Part shown: piece by piece, positions 24,291-32,339 of the stretch
Layout of the letters: each line of letters begins with the position of its first letter
Numbering within the stretch: the first letter of the stretch is position 1
Source: Halobacteriales archaeon QS_5_70_15
Lineage (GTDB): Archaea; Halobacteriota; Halobacteria; Halobacteriales; Haloarculaceae
Assembly: GCA_003022005.1 (NCBI GenBank)
Contig: PXRQ01000104.1
Coordinates: 1-36,847, forward strand
DNA length: 36,847 nt
Reading direction: 5' to 3'
The notes under the pieces: model-generated
The model's database searches: none
Told to the model about the DNA's origin: nothing
Seen by the model: the letters and a program-made list of their open reading frames with translations, nothing else
Position numbers and translations under genes: made by a program

Positions 24291-25718
24291 TCAGAGCCGT
24301 CCGGCGTCGGCGTGGTCGACGAGTTCGGACCCGGCGGCCCGCCAATCGTCGGCCGCCCGCTCGAACAGGTCCGTCGCCCGCTCCCGTGCCTCGGCGACGA
24401 TGGCGTTCGCGTCGGCCGGCAGGAACTCCCCCTCGGCGACGACCCGCTCGCCGGCGACGAACACGTCCCGGACCTCGCGCCCGGTCGCCGAGTGGACGAG
24501 GTTCGGGACGACCGTGTGGAACGGCCGGTCGACGGTCGGCGCGACCGCCGGCGCCGTCGTGTCGACGGTGATCACGTCGGCCGCCTTGCCGACCTCGAGG
24601 GTCCCCACCCGGTCCTCGATGCCGAGCGCGCGGGCCCCGCCGACAGTCGCGAGCGAGAGGGCCTCCCAGGCCGGCATCGCGGTCGGATCGGTCGCGTCCG
24701 TCTTCGAGAGGACCGCCGCCGTCCGCGTCTCCCGAAAGGTGTCGTGGTGGCCCGGCCCGGGCGCCTGGTCCGTGCCGAGCCCGACGGTCCCGCCGAGATC
24801 GGCGTAGTGAGCCATCGGCGGGACGATACCGTCGATGGCGGCGATGGAGCTCGGACAGCCGACCATCCGTGCGCCGGCATCGACCATCCGTTCCCGCTCC
24901 CCCGGGGTGGTCCCGTGGCAGTGGGCCGCCAGGAGGTCCGGCCCGAGCAGGCCGAGGTCCTCGAGCACCGACACCGTGGTCTCCTCGGCGCCGTAGCGTT
25001 CCTCGATCTGTATCGCCTCGCGCTCGCCCTGTGCGACGTGCATGTGGACCAGCGCGTCCCGCTCGCGGGCCGCGTCGTGAACCCGCTCGAGCAGGTCGGG
25101 CGAGATCATGTCCAGCGCCTGCGGGCCGTACATCGGCTCCACCAGCGGGTCGTCGCCGTAGTCCTCGAACAGGGCGTTCGCGCGGGAAAGCGCGCCCGCC
25201 CCCCGGTCTCGGTCGAACTCGTAGAGGTCACGCGGCCCGAGGTCCGAGCGGTCCTCCCGGACCTCGTTGATCGTCTCGATGGCGGCGACGCGGGTCCCGA
25301 ACGGCCGGTAGACCGCCTCGACGAGGTCACCGACGTGGTCGGCGTACTCGCCGATCGTGGTCGCGCCCGCGAGCGTCGCCTCGAGGACCCCCAGCCGCGC
25401 GCCGGCAGCACGGTCCTCCGGCGTCGCGGCGGCCGAGAGCGGCCCGAGCGCACGGTTCATCCACTCGATCTCCGGCACGTCCTGGGCGCCCCCGCGCAGC
25501 AGCGTGTGCTTGCTGTGGACGTGCGCGTCGACCAGTCCCGGCATCGTCACCAGGCCGGAGCCGTCGATCACCTTCTCGGCATCGCCGGGGTCGAACCCCT
25601 CCACCGAACCGACGTAGGCCAGCTCGTCGCCGGCGATGGCGACCGCGCCGTCCTCGACGACACCCGGGGAGCCGTCGGCGAACGTCAGTAGCGTCGTGTC
25701 GACGATGGCCGTGTCCAT
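24291..25718 (-). CDS. amidohydrolase of the TRZ/ATZ (chlorohydrolase/deaminase) family
   Basis: 475 residues, a metal-dependent deaminase or hydrolase of N-heterocycles. VDAHVHSKHTLLRGG holds His66 and His68, MHVAQGE holds His227, AAHCHGTT holds His266 and His268, and GLGTDQAPG holds Asp317: the complete single-metal site of the subtype that includes guanine deaminase, SAH/MTA deaminase and triazine hydrolases. A beta-sandwich domain is formed by residues 1-60 and the region after 385 (VGTLEVGKAADVITVDT). The ATG at 25718 (MDTAIVDTT) lies a little over 20 bases after a TTTGATTA box. It is separated from the dipeptide importer by a 67-residue zinc protein. The substrate is not predictable. 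Confidence 0.9.
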   Translation of the reverse strand: MDTAIVDTTLLTFADGSPGVVEDGAVAIAGDELAYVGSVEGFDPGDAEKVIDGSGLVTMPGLVDAHVHSKHTLLRGGAQDVPEIEWMNRALGPLSAAATPEDRAAGARLGVLEATLAGATTIGEYADHVGDLVEAVYRPFGTRVAAIETINEVREDRSDLGPRDLYEFDRDRGAGALSRANALFEDYGDDPLVEPMYGPQALDMISPDLLERVHDAARERDALVHMHVAQGEREAIQIEERYGAEETTVSVLEDLGLLGPDLLAAHCHGTTPGERERMVDAGARMVGCPSSIAAIDGIVPPMAHYADLGGTVGLGTDQAPGPGHHDTFRETRTAAVLSKTDATDPTAMPAWEALSLATVGGARALGIEDRVGTLEVGKAADVITVDTTAPAVAPTVDRPFHTVVPNLVHSATGREVRDVFVAGERVVAEGEFLPADANAIVAEARERATDLFERAADDWRAAGSELVDHADAGRL

Positions 25719-26191
25719 GGGCCGCCCTCTCCCGACGGTGTAATCAAACCCTATCACGGGACCGGCCCACACCTCGGGACGTCTCCGGTGGTGCCTCTCG
25801 TCGCGAACGACGCGACCGGACGGAACGTGGGATACGGAGGTCCGCGTTCGGCCCCTCGAGGGTGCCGACCTGCGTCAGTCCTTCGAGGGCGGCGATCCGC
25901 CGATTTTCCTCGGGATTCTCCCCGGCGGAGTTCCGGAATCCCCGGGTTAACCACCCGTTAACCCGGTTTGAACCCCTCGTTAACCCCGAGCGAACGATTC
26001 GAACTCGCTCCAACGGTCCGAACGCTACGCCCCGTTTAGTTGGATGCCGTCCGAAGGTGTGCGTGACCGAGCGCCCGGTCACACGGAAAGCGGGTGCGGG
26101 GAGCGGGGGGAGCCCGGTGGTGCCTCCGGGCACGGCCCGTCGCTCACCGCCGCTCTCGGATCGTGTGACGGGCACGCGGGGAAAGCCAGCC
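25719..26191. other. 473-base intergenic region with a phased GTTAAC repeat array
   Basis: No protein gene is evident. It contains the amidohydrolase promoter at the left end and, at 25946-25989, an 11-bp tandem repeat listed separately. The surrounding stretch (about 25900-26040) has repeated AT-rich spots (GGATTC, GGAATC, GTTAAC, GATTC) at near-helical spacing. Confidence 0.4.
25946..25989 (+). repeat. four tandem 11-bp units containing GTTAAC
   Basis: The units are GTTAACCACCC (25946-25956), GTTAACCCGGT (25957-25967), TTGAACCCCTC (25968-25978) and GTTAACCCCGA (25979-25989). A fifth, weaker one, GCGAACGATTC, follows. An 11-base period cannot be protein-coded and places each motif on the same face of the helix, which suggests a protein-binding array such as an operator or iterons. 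Confidence 0.6.
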
Positions 26192-26395
26192 ATGAACGTG
26201 AAACAGCTGTTCGCGGACGGGGGGACGTCCAGCACCACGACGAGCGTGTTCGGCCGATTTCGAACCCTCCTCGGCGGGGACCGGACGTCCGGTGTCTACG
26301 CCGAGTGCCGGCGGTGTGGTCGCACGGTCGAGCACGAAGCGCGCGACTGTCCGCAGTGCGGGACGGACGCGATCGCCCGGTACGAACTCAACTGA
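26192..26395 (+). CDS. 67-residue zinc-ribbon protein
   Basis: The N-terminal half (MNVKQLFADGGTSSTTTSVF...GRFRTLLGG) is flexible. The C-terminal half has Cys39/Cys42 in ECRRCGRTV and Cys53/Cys56 in DCPQCGTDAIARYEL, a classic two-knuckle zinc ribbon as seen in many small haloarchaeal proteins. The ATG at 26192 is the only sensible start, because the frame open upstream runs through the repeat array. No good TATA box is seen, only a purine-rich GGGGAAAG before the start. Function unknown; nucleic-acid or protein binding is possible. Confidence 0.65.
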   Translation: MNVKQLFADGGTSSTTTSVFGRFRTLLGGDRTSGVYAECRRCGRTVEHEARDCPQCGTDAIARYELN

Positions 26396-26589
26396 CCGGC
26401 GGGGTCGGTCCGCCACCGGGTCGCCGGTCCCGAGCGGGAAACAGTCACGCCAGACGGGTCACGGCGAGCCCGTAGTCCCGACCCGTCCGTCGTGTTCGGG
26501 AACCGGTTCGAACGATCCGGGGCGGGAGACGGTCGGGACCGCGGGAACGTCGACCGGGCGTACGAGAGGGACCGAGAAGGGGTGGCGTG

Positions 26590-27501
26590 TCACTCCATCC
26601 GCGAGCGCGGGTCGAGGATGTCCCGCAGCCCGTCGCCGATGAGGTTGAACCCCATCACGAGGACGAAGATGAACAGCCCGGGGAACACCGAGTACCACCA
26701 GTGGGTGGGCATGAACTCCCGGCCGTTGGCGACCATCAGCCCCCACTCCGGCGTGGGCGAGGAGGCCCCGATGCCGATGAACGAGAGCGATGCGGCCACG
26801 AGGATGACCCACCCCATGTCCATCGTCGCCTGGACGAGCAGGCTCGTGACGCTGTTGGGGAGCAGGTGCCTGAACATGATCCGGATCCTGCTCGCCCCGA
26901 GCCCCTCGACGGCCTGGACGTACTCCGCCTCCTTGACCTCCTTGACCTCGCTCCGGAGGAGCCGCACGTACCACGGCCACCAGGTGACGATGAGCGCGAG
27001 CATCACGTTCCGGAGGCTCGGTCCGAGCGCCCCGGCGACCGCGACCGGGAGTATCAACCGCGGGACCGAGACGAACACGTCGGTCACACGCATGATGAGC
27101 ATCTCCGTGCGCCCGCCGACGTAGCCCGCTATCAGACCGAGGGGGATACCGATCGCCAGCGCCGACCCGACGACGAAGACGGCGATCCGGATCGATATCT
27201 GCGCGCCGTACAGCACGCGCGTGAAGATGTCCCGGCCGAGCTCGTCAGTGCCGAACGGGTGCTCGGCAGAGGGGCCCTCGAGCCGCTGGTCGAGGTTCGT
27301 CACCGACCCGACGTCCTCGGGGTGTGGCGCGAGCACCGGCGCCGCCAGCCCCGCGAACACCACGAACAGCACCATCAGGATGCCCGCGATGGTCAGTCGG
27401 TTCTTGCCGAGGATGTAGGCGGCCTGTCGGAGCGCCTCGATGAGCCCCCGGTGACGCTCGCGGAACGACTCGGCTCCCGTGGTGGCGTCCCCGGTCGCCA
27501 T
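26590..27501 (-). CDS. dppC: peptide/nickel-type ABC importer permease DppC
   Basis: 303 residues with six membrane segments. The N-terminal cytoplasmic part and the first helix (NRLTIAGILMVLFVVFAGLAAPVLAP) are followed by HPFGTDELGRDIFTRVLYGAQISI, the hallmark of DppC/OppC. The coupling loop EYVQAVEGLGASRIRIMFRHLLPN and PEWGLMVANGREFM are also typical. The start overlaps the stop of dppB (TGATG at 27499-27503), so translation is coupled. Together they form the membrane channel for peptides or similar solutes. Confidence 0.94.
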   Translation of the reverse strand: MATGDATTGAESFRERHRGLIEALRQAAYILGKNRLTIAGILMVLFVVFAGLAAPVLAPHPEDVGSVTNLDQRLEGPSAEHPFGTDELGRDIFTRVLYGAQISIRIAVFVVGSALAIGIPLGLIAGYVGGRTEMLIMRVTDVFVSVPRLILPVAVAGALGPSLRNVMLALIVTWWPWYVRLLRSEVKEVKEAEYVQAVEGLGASRIRIMFRHLLPNSVTSLLVQATMDMGWVILVAASLSFIGIGASSPTPEWGLMVANGREFMPTHWWYSVFPGLFIFVLVMGFNLIGDGLRDILDPRSRME

Positions 27502-28520
27502 CAGCCGCTCACCTCCACCTCGGGGTCGACGTACGTGTGGACCACGTCGACCAGGAAGTTCACGATGAGATACCCCATCGCGAAGACGACCGTCACGCCC
27601 AGGATGCCGTTGAAGTCCGTCGTGAGCACGGCGTTGTAGAGGAACAGCCCCAGCCCGCGGATGTTGAACACGATCTCGATGACGACCGAGCCGCCGAGCA
27701 GCAGACCGTAGGACAGTCCCACCGCCGTGATCACGGGCATGATGGCGTTCCGCAGCGCGTGCTTGAGCATGATCACCTTCGTCCTGAAGCCGTGAGCCCG
27801 CGACCACTCGATGTAGTCCTGGTTCAGCGTCTCGATCATCGACGAGCGGGTGATGCGGGTGGTCTGGGCCAGCGTCCCCAGCGAGAGGACGACCACCGGT
27901 AGCGCGAGGTGTTCGAGCGACGCGAGGAACGCGTCGGGCCGGAGCGACAGCATGCTGTCGACCAGCATCAGCCCCGTCACCTCGGCCGGCCGGACCATCC
28001 CGTCGGGGAACCGCCCGCCGGAGGGGAGCCAGCCGAGATGCCAGTAGAACAGCAGTTGGGCCAGGATGGCCATCCAGAACTGCGGGACCGAGACGCCGCT
28101 GATCGCCATGAACCGCGAGCCGTGGTCGAGCGCCTCGTCCTTGTAGATGGCCGACCCGATGCCCAGCGGGATGCCGACCCCGAGCGCGAACAGCACGGCC
28201 CCGGTCGTCAGCTCGAACGTCGTCGGGAACCGCAGCACCAGCTCCTGGACGACCGGCCGCTGGGTCGCGACGGACTGCCCGATCTCCTGGTTCACCAGCA
28301 GGTCGTACATGAAGTCGACGTACTGCTCGTGGAGCGGGTCGTTCAGCCCGTAGTCCTCGCGGATGGCCCGGATCTGCTCCTCGGTGGCCTTCGCGCCGGC
28401 GATAACCGCCGCCGGGTTCCCCGGGACGACCCGGGAGATGCCGAACACGAGCGTCAGGATGCCCCAGAACGTCACCACCATCGCGACGAGCCGGCGCACC
28501 AGGTAACTCTTGAAATCCAT
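27501..28520 (-). CDS. dppB: peptide/nickel-type ABC importer permease DppB
   Basis: 339 residues with six membrane segments. The N-terminus YLVRRLVAMVVTFWGILTLVFGISRVVPGNPA is the DppB/OppB signature. The coupling loop QDYIEWSRAHGFRTKVIMLKHALRNAIMPV and the ending YVDPEVEVSG are standard. It lies 36 bases downstream of the solute-binding protein gene dppA and overlaps dppC, so dppA-B-C form one operon on this strand. Confidence 0.94.
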   Translation of the reverse strand: MDFKSYLVRRLVAMVVTFWGILTLVFGISRVVPGNPAAVIAGAKATEEQIRAIREDYGLNDPLHEQYVDFMYDLLVNQEIGQSVATQRPVVQELVLRFPTTFELTTGAVLFALGVGIPLGIGSAIYKDEALDHGSRFMAISGVSVPQFWMAILAQLLFYWHLGWLPSGGRFPDGMVRPAEVTGLMLVDSMLSLRPDAFLASLEHLALPVVVLSLGTLAQTTRITRSSMIETLNQDYIEWSRAHGFRTKVIMLKHALRNAIMPVITAVGLSYGLLLGGSVVIEIVFNIRGLGLFLYNAVLTTDFNGILGVTVVFAMGYLIVNFLVDVVHTYVDPEVEVSG

Positions 28521-28556
28521 CTGATTCGAACGGTGTGAGCGGTGGGTCGCTACCCG

Positions 28557-30299
28557 TTACCCGTTCTTCGTGAACTGGTGGGCGGGGACGTAGTTGAAGT
28601 CACCCGGCGTGTAGCTGTAGTTCGGGACGTTCGCGTTGATTGCCCGCTGGTACTTCTCCTGGTAGAGCCAGATGATCGGCACCTCGTCGATGAGGATCTC
28701 CTGCATCCGTTGGTAGAGCTCCTTGCGCTTCTGGCGGTCGCCGGACTCCCGCGCCTGGATGTACAGCTCGTCGTACTCCTCGTTGGCGTAGTAGGCCGTG
28801 TTCCAGCCGCTTGGCGGCCAGTACTCGCTCCAGTAGCGGACCGCGGGCCCGTCCGGGTCGGCGACGTCCGGCCACCCGCTGTACATCAGCAGGTCCGGCA
28901 TCGTCTCCGCGGAGGTGAGCTGCTCGTAGAGGTTCGACCAGGGGATGTCCTCGTGGTTCATCTTCACGCCGATCTGCTCGAAGTTGGCGACCAGCGCCGA
29001 GCCGACCTTGTCGTTGGTCGACCCCTTGATCGAGCGGAACTTCAGCTCGCGGCCGTCGTAGCTGCTCTTCTGCAGGAACTCCTTGGCCTTCTCGATGTTC
29101 TGTCGGTACTGGCCCTCGGTGACACGGAACGGGATACCCTGTGGCCACGGCACCCCCCACGGGACGCCCGTGCCGAAGAGCTCCTCGGCGATACCCGTGT
29201 AGTCGGCGGCGTAGGCCAGCGCCTTCCGGAAGTTGACGTCGCTCGTCGGCTCGCGCTGGCACATCATGAAGACGTACTTGGCGTAGAGGTCCGGCCCCCC
29301 GTCGTAGAGCACGACGTTGTCGTTGTTGTTGACGATCTCCTGGGTGTTGGTCCAGTTGATGTCCCGCGAGACGTCGACGTCGCCCTTCGCGACGCGCTGT
29401 TTCTGGGTGAGCTGTTCGCGGATGATCTCCCCGCGGAACGTCCCGATGTTCGCCTCCTCGGGGATGACCAGGTTGGCCGGCGGGTCGTCGATGTCGAACC
29501 GCCAGTTGTCCGTGTCGAGCGTCGCGACGAACTTGTTGCCCTTGTCCCACTCCTGGAAGTCGAACGCGCCCGTCCCGTGGACGTTCGTCTTGAAGTACTC
29601 GTGGCCCAGGTTCTCCTCGTCCCGGTGCTCGTCGAGCGCCGTCGGGTTCATGATCGACGTCGTGACGAAGGTCAGCTGGGCGGGCGCCGGCCCGTAGGCG
29701 CCGTCGGCGTTGATGGTGATCTCGTAGTCCCCTGACTCCTCGACGCTCTCGATCCACGCGTAGGGCTTGGACTGACCCGCCTCGAGGTTCTTGGCACGCT
29801 GGAGCGACCGCATGGCGGCGTAGGCGTCGAACGGCGTGCCGTCGTCGAACTCGACGCCCTCACGGAGCGTGAGCACCCACTGCTGGGCGCCGTTGACCGG
29901 CTCCCAGTCCGTCGCCAGCATCGGCTTGATCACCGTCGGGTCCTCCTTCTTGTAGTCCAGCAGCGTGTCGTACACCGTCCCCAGCTCGATCATCGTCCCG
30001 TCGTTGATCGCCTGGGGGTCGAGGTGGGTCAGCGGCTGGTTCTTCGCCTTGATGAACATCTTCATCTCGCTCGAGGCGCCGCCGTTCGAGCCCTCGGTTT
30101 CGGTACTGCCGCCGTCACCGCCGTCACCGCCGTCGCCACCGTCGCCACCGTCGCCGCCGCCGTCCCCCGACGTCGGGGTCCCCGACGGCTCGTTACCCGT
30201 ACAGCCAGCCAGCCCGACGAGCCCCCCCAGTCCGACGGCCTTGAGGAACTGTCTGCGGTTGTCTTCGCAGATCCGGTCGCCGTTTTTCTCGCGTGACAT
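28557..30299 (-). CDS. dppA: peptide/nickel-type ABC importer solute-binding lipoprotein DppA
   Basis: 580 residues, family-5 solute-binding protein. The N-terminus has a twin-arginine motif (NRRQFLKAVGLGG, Arg15-Arg16) and a lipobox ending in Cys33 (GLAGC), so it is exported by Tat and lipid-anchored outside. Residues 45-64 are a low-complexity linker of repeated Asp-Gly-Gly, common in haloarchaeal lipoproteins. The ligand-binding part includes LTHLDPQAINDGTMIELGTVYDTLL, LREGVEFDDGTPFDAYAAM and FRKALAYAADYTGIAEELFG. The ligand is probably an oligopeptide or another oligo-amide; it cannot be read from sequence. The start at 30299 is supported by TTTAAG at 30324-30329 on the minus strand. Confidence 0.94.
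   Translation of the reverse strand: MSREKNGDRICEDNRRQFLKAVGLGGLVGLAGCTGNEPSGTPTSGDGGGDGGDGGDGGDGGDGGSTETEGSNGGASSEMKMFIKAKNQPLTHLDPQAINDGTMIELGTVYDTLLDYKKEDPTVIKPMLATDWEPVNGAQQWVLTLREGVEFDDGTPFDAYAAMRSLQRAKNLEAGQSKPYAWIESVEESGDYEITINADGAYGPAPAQLTFVTTSIMNPTALDEHRDEENLGHEYFKTNVHGTGAFDFQEWDKGNKFVATLDTDNWRFDIDDPPANLVIPEEANIGTFRGEIIREQLTQKQRVAKGDVDVSRDINWTNTQEIVNNNDNVVLYDGGPDLYAKYVFMMCQREPTSDVNFRKALAYAADYTGIAEELFGTGVPWGVPWPQGIPFRVTEGQYRQNIEKAKEFLQKSSYDGRELKFRSIKGSTNDKVGSALVANFEQIGVKMNHEDIPWSNLYEQLTSAETMPDLLMYSGWPDVADPDGPAVRYWSEYWPPSGWNTAYYANEEYDELYIQARESGDRQKRKELYQRMQEILIDEVPIIWLYQEKYQRAINANVPNYSYTPGDFNYVPAHQFTKNG
30108..30167 (-). repeat. Asp-Gly-Gly coding microsatellite in dppA
   Basis: About six repeats of a nine-base unit encode the flexible linker after the lipid-anchored cysteine of the dppA product (residues 45-64). 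Copy number may vary between strains. Confidence 0.7.
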
Positions 30300-30323
30300 G
30301 AGAACGCGTTGTCCACCCGCATT

Positions 30324-30329
30324 CTTAAA
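30324..30329 (-). promoter_or_regulatory. TATA box of dppA-B-C
   Basis: TTTAAG on the minus strand lies 25-30 bases before the ATG at 30299. It is back-to-back with the promoter of the deacetylase gene. Confidence 0.55.
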
Positions 30330-30392
30330 CATTGGTGACACCGGTACGGCGGAGGGGTTGACGGGCGTCGAACCGCGTTCGGGGAGCCCCGG

Positions 30393-30403
30393 TAATATTA
30401 TTC
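30393..30403 (+). promoter_or_regulatory. TATA box of the polysaccharide deacetylase gene
   Basis: TAATATTATTC precedes the ATG at 30427 by 24-34 bases. It favours that ATG over the one at 30412, which lies too close. Confidence 0.55.
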
Positions 30404-30426
30404 TTCTAGCGATGAACTCGGCGCAT

Positions 30427-31248
30427 ATGTCCGACGCGACGGTCTGTGTGACCTACGACTTCGACGCCGTCTCGGCGTGGACGGCAAACGGGATGCCCGG
30501 CTATCACTCCTGGGGCGTGTACGGCGCCGACGTGGCCGCCCCCCGGCTGCTCGACCTGCACGACCGCCTCGGGGTCCCGGCGACCTGGTTCGTCCCCGGG
30601 CACACCGCCGAGAGCTTCCCGGGGGTCTGTGGCGACGTCTGGGACCGCGGGTACGGGATCCAGCACCACGGCTGGAGCCACCGTTCGCTCCCCTCCTTCG
30701 AGAGCCGGGCGGCCGAGCGCCGGGACATCGAGCGGGGGATCGAGGCGATCCGGGACCTCACCGGTCGCCGTCCCCGGGGGTTCAGGACCCCCGACGGCGG
30801 CTTCTCCGAGCACACGATCGACCTGCTGGTCGAGCTCGGGTTCGAGTGGGACTCGAGCGACACCGCCCACGACTTCCGGCCCTACCGGCTCCGCGGGGCG
30901 CCGGAGACGCCGGTGGAGCAGCCCTACCGCCGGGGCGAGCCGACCGACCTCATCGAGGTGCCGTACGTGTGGCACCGGGACGACTGGATGCAGCTGTTCC
31001 CGGTCGTCTCCGGGCCCGAGTGGGTGGCCTACAGCGAGGAGGGGGCGGTGTTCGACCGCTGGGCGGCCGAACTCGACTGGCTGGCCGAGCACGAACCCGG
31101 CGGCGTCTACGTTCTCCTCCTCCACCCACAGTGTGCGGGTCGCGCGCCGTTCCTGGAGCACCTCGAGGGGTTCCTCGCCGGGCTCGCCGAGCGGGAGGAC
31201 GTCGGGTTCGCGGAGACCGGCGACGTCGCGGCGTCGTTCGGGGGGTGA
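30427..31248 (+). CDS. polysaccharide deacetylase (CE4), HpPgdA-like
   Basis: 273 residues, NodB-homology fold. TYDFDAVSAW (Asp11 and Asp13), PATWFVPGHTAESFP, the metal motif HHGWSHRSLP (His81 and His85) and GFRTPDGGFSE are conserved points of carbohydrate-esterase family 4. GADVAAPRLLDLHDRLGVPATWF and DLIEVPYVWHRDDWMQLF resemble the Helicobacter PgdA branch and its allantoinase-like relatives (PuuE). Archaea lack peptidoglycan, so the substrate must be something else: a deacylated amide, ureide or glycan. It has no signal peptide and is probably cytoplasmic. It lies divergent from dppA and convergent with dppF, inside the importer locus, which suggests processing of the imported compound. 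Confidence 0.88.
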   Translation: MSDATVCVTYDFDAVSAWTANGMPGYHSWGVYGADVAAPRLLDLHDRLGVPATWFVPGHTAESFPGVCGDVWDRGYGIQHHGWSHRSLPSFESRAAERRDIERGIEAIRDLTGRRPRGFRTPDGGFSEHTIDLLVELGFEWDSSDTAHDFRPYRLRGAPETPVEQPYRRGEPTDLIEVPYVWHRDDWMQLFPVVSGPEWVAYSEEGAVFDRWAAELDWLAEHEPGGVYVLLLHPQCAGRAPFLEHLEGFLAGLAEREDVGFAETGDVAASFGG

Positions 31249-31256
31249 TCCCCGGG

Positions 31257-32339
31257 TTATCCCGGCGACCCGCCGTCCGTCGCCGCCTCCGTCCCCTCCC
31301 CGGTCGTGTCGGCACCCCCGGACGCCGCGTCCCCCACCGCCGGCTCGTAGAGGTGACACGCGACGGTGCGGGGGCCGTCGCCCTCGATGCCCTCGCGCTC
31401 GGCCAGCGCGGGCTGCTCGGCCATGCACCGCTCGCCGACCTCCTCCTGGCGGTGACAGCGGGGGTGGAACCGGCAGCCTTCCGGCGGGTCGATCGGCGAC
31501 GGCGGGTCCCCCGTCAGTTCCACCCGCTCGCGCTCCTCGTCGGGGTCGACGGGGTGGAGCGCGGAGAACAGCGCCCGCGTGTAGGGGTGGGCGGGCGAGG
31601 AGAACACCTCGCGGGTCGGCCCGCGCTCGACGATCTCGCCCAGGTACATCACCGCCGTCCGGTCACAGAGGTGGTTGACGACAGAGAGGTCGTGGCTGAT
31701 GAACAGGAACGTCAGGTCCATCTCCTCCTGGAGGTCCGACAGCAGTTTGAGGATGCGGGCCTGCACCGAAACGTCGAGCGCGCTCGTCGGCTCGTCGAGG
31801 ACGAGGAAGTCGGGGTCGAGCATCAGCGCCCGGCCCAGCCCCACCCGCTGGCGCTGGCCGCCCGAGAGCTCGTGGGGGAACCGCGACCGGTAGGTCGCCG
31901 GGTCGAGGTCCATCCGCTCGAGCATCTCGTTGACCTTCCGGTCCGCGTTCTCGGTCCGGTCGTGGATCTCGAGGGGCTCGACCAGCGTCTTCGTCACGGT
32001 CCGCCGGGGGTTCAGGCTCGAATCGGGGTCCTGGTAGACCATCTGTATCCGGCGGCGGAGCTCGTTGAGCCGCTCGCCGGACGCCTCGGTCACGTCCTCG
32101 CCGCCGAGCTCGATGGAGCCGCCGGTGGGCTCGATCAGCCGCAGGAGCGACTTCCCGAGGGTGGTCTTGCCGCAGCCGGACTCGCCGACCAGCCCGACCG
32201 CCTCGCCCCGCGCGATGTCGAGGTCGACCCCGTCGACGGCCTTGACGCTCCCCACCTGGCGCTTCAGGATGCCCTCCTTGATCGGGAAGTGCTTCTCCAG
32301 CCCCCGGATCCGGACGAACGGGTCGCTCGATCCGCTCAC
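31257..32339 (-). CDS. dppF: peptide/nickel-type ABC importer ATPase DppF
   Basis: 360 residues. Walker A GESGCGKTT (52-60), signature LSGGQ (158-162), Walker B FLVLDEPTSALD (178-189) and FISHDLSVVNHLCDR are intact. The C-terminal oligopeptide/dipeptide transporter domain has PSPIDPPEGCRFHPRC, a Cys pair that in some relatives binds an iron-sulfur cluster. The GTG start at 32339 overlaps the stop of dppD (GTGA), so the two ATPases are coupled. The C-terminal 45 residues are acidic and low-complexity. The gene ends 8 bases beyond the end of the convergent deacetylase gene. Confidence 0.94.
   Translation of the reverse strand: MSGSSDPFVRIRGLEKHFPIKEGILKRQVGSVKAVDGVDLDIARGEAVGLVGESGCGKTTLGKSLLRLIEPTGGSIELGGEDVTEASGERLNELRRRIQMVYQDPDSSLNPRRTVTKTLVEPLEIHDRTENADRKVNEMLERMDLDPATYRSRFPHELSGGQRQRVGLGRALMLDPDFLVLDEPTSALDVSVQARILKLLSDLQEEMDLTFLFISHDLSVVNHLCDRTAVMYLGEIVERGPTREVFSSPAHPYTRALFSALHPVDPDEERERVELTGDPPSPIDPPEGCRFHPRCHRQEEVGERCMAEQPALAEREGIEGDGPRTVACHLYEPAVGDAASGGADTTGEGTEAATDGGSPG

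Noticed and set aside
24137..24571. 144-codon frame starting MRRGLLLGRISAILL
   Set aside because: Most of it runs antisense into the amidohydrolase. Only the first 15 residues look protein-like, so it is mentioned only as a possible frameshifted remnant.
25990..26030. tRNA T-arm-like GATTCGAAC sequence
   Set aside because: Stem bases do not pair over five positions, and there is no acceptor, anticodon or D arm at the right distances.
28542..29735. 397-codon plus-strand frame opposite dppA
   Set aside because: Low-complexity Val/Leu/Arg/Asp antisense shadow of a confidently assigned binding-protein gene.
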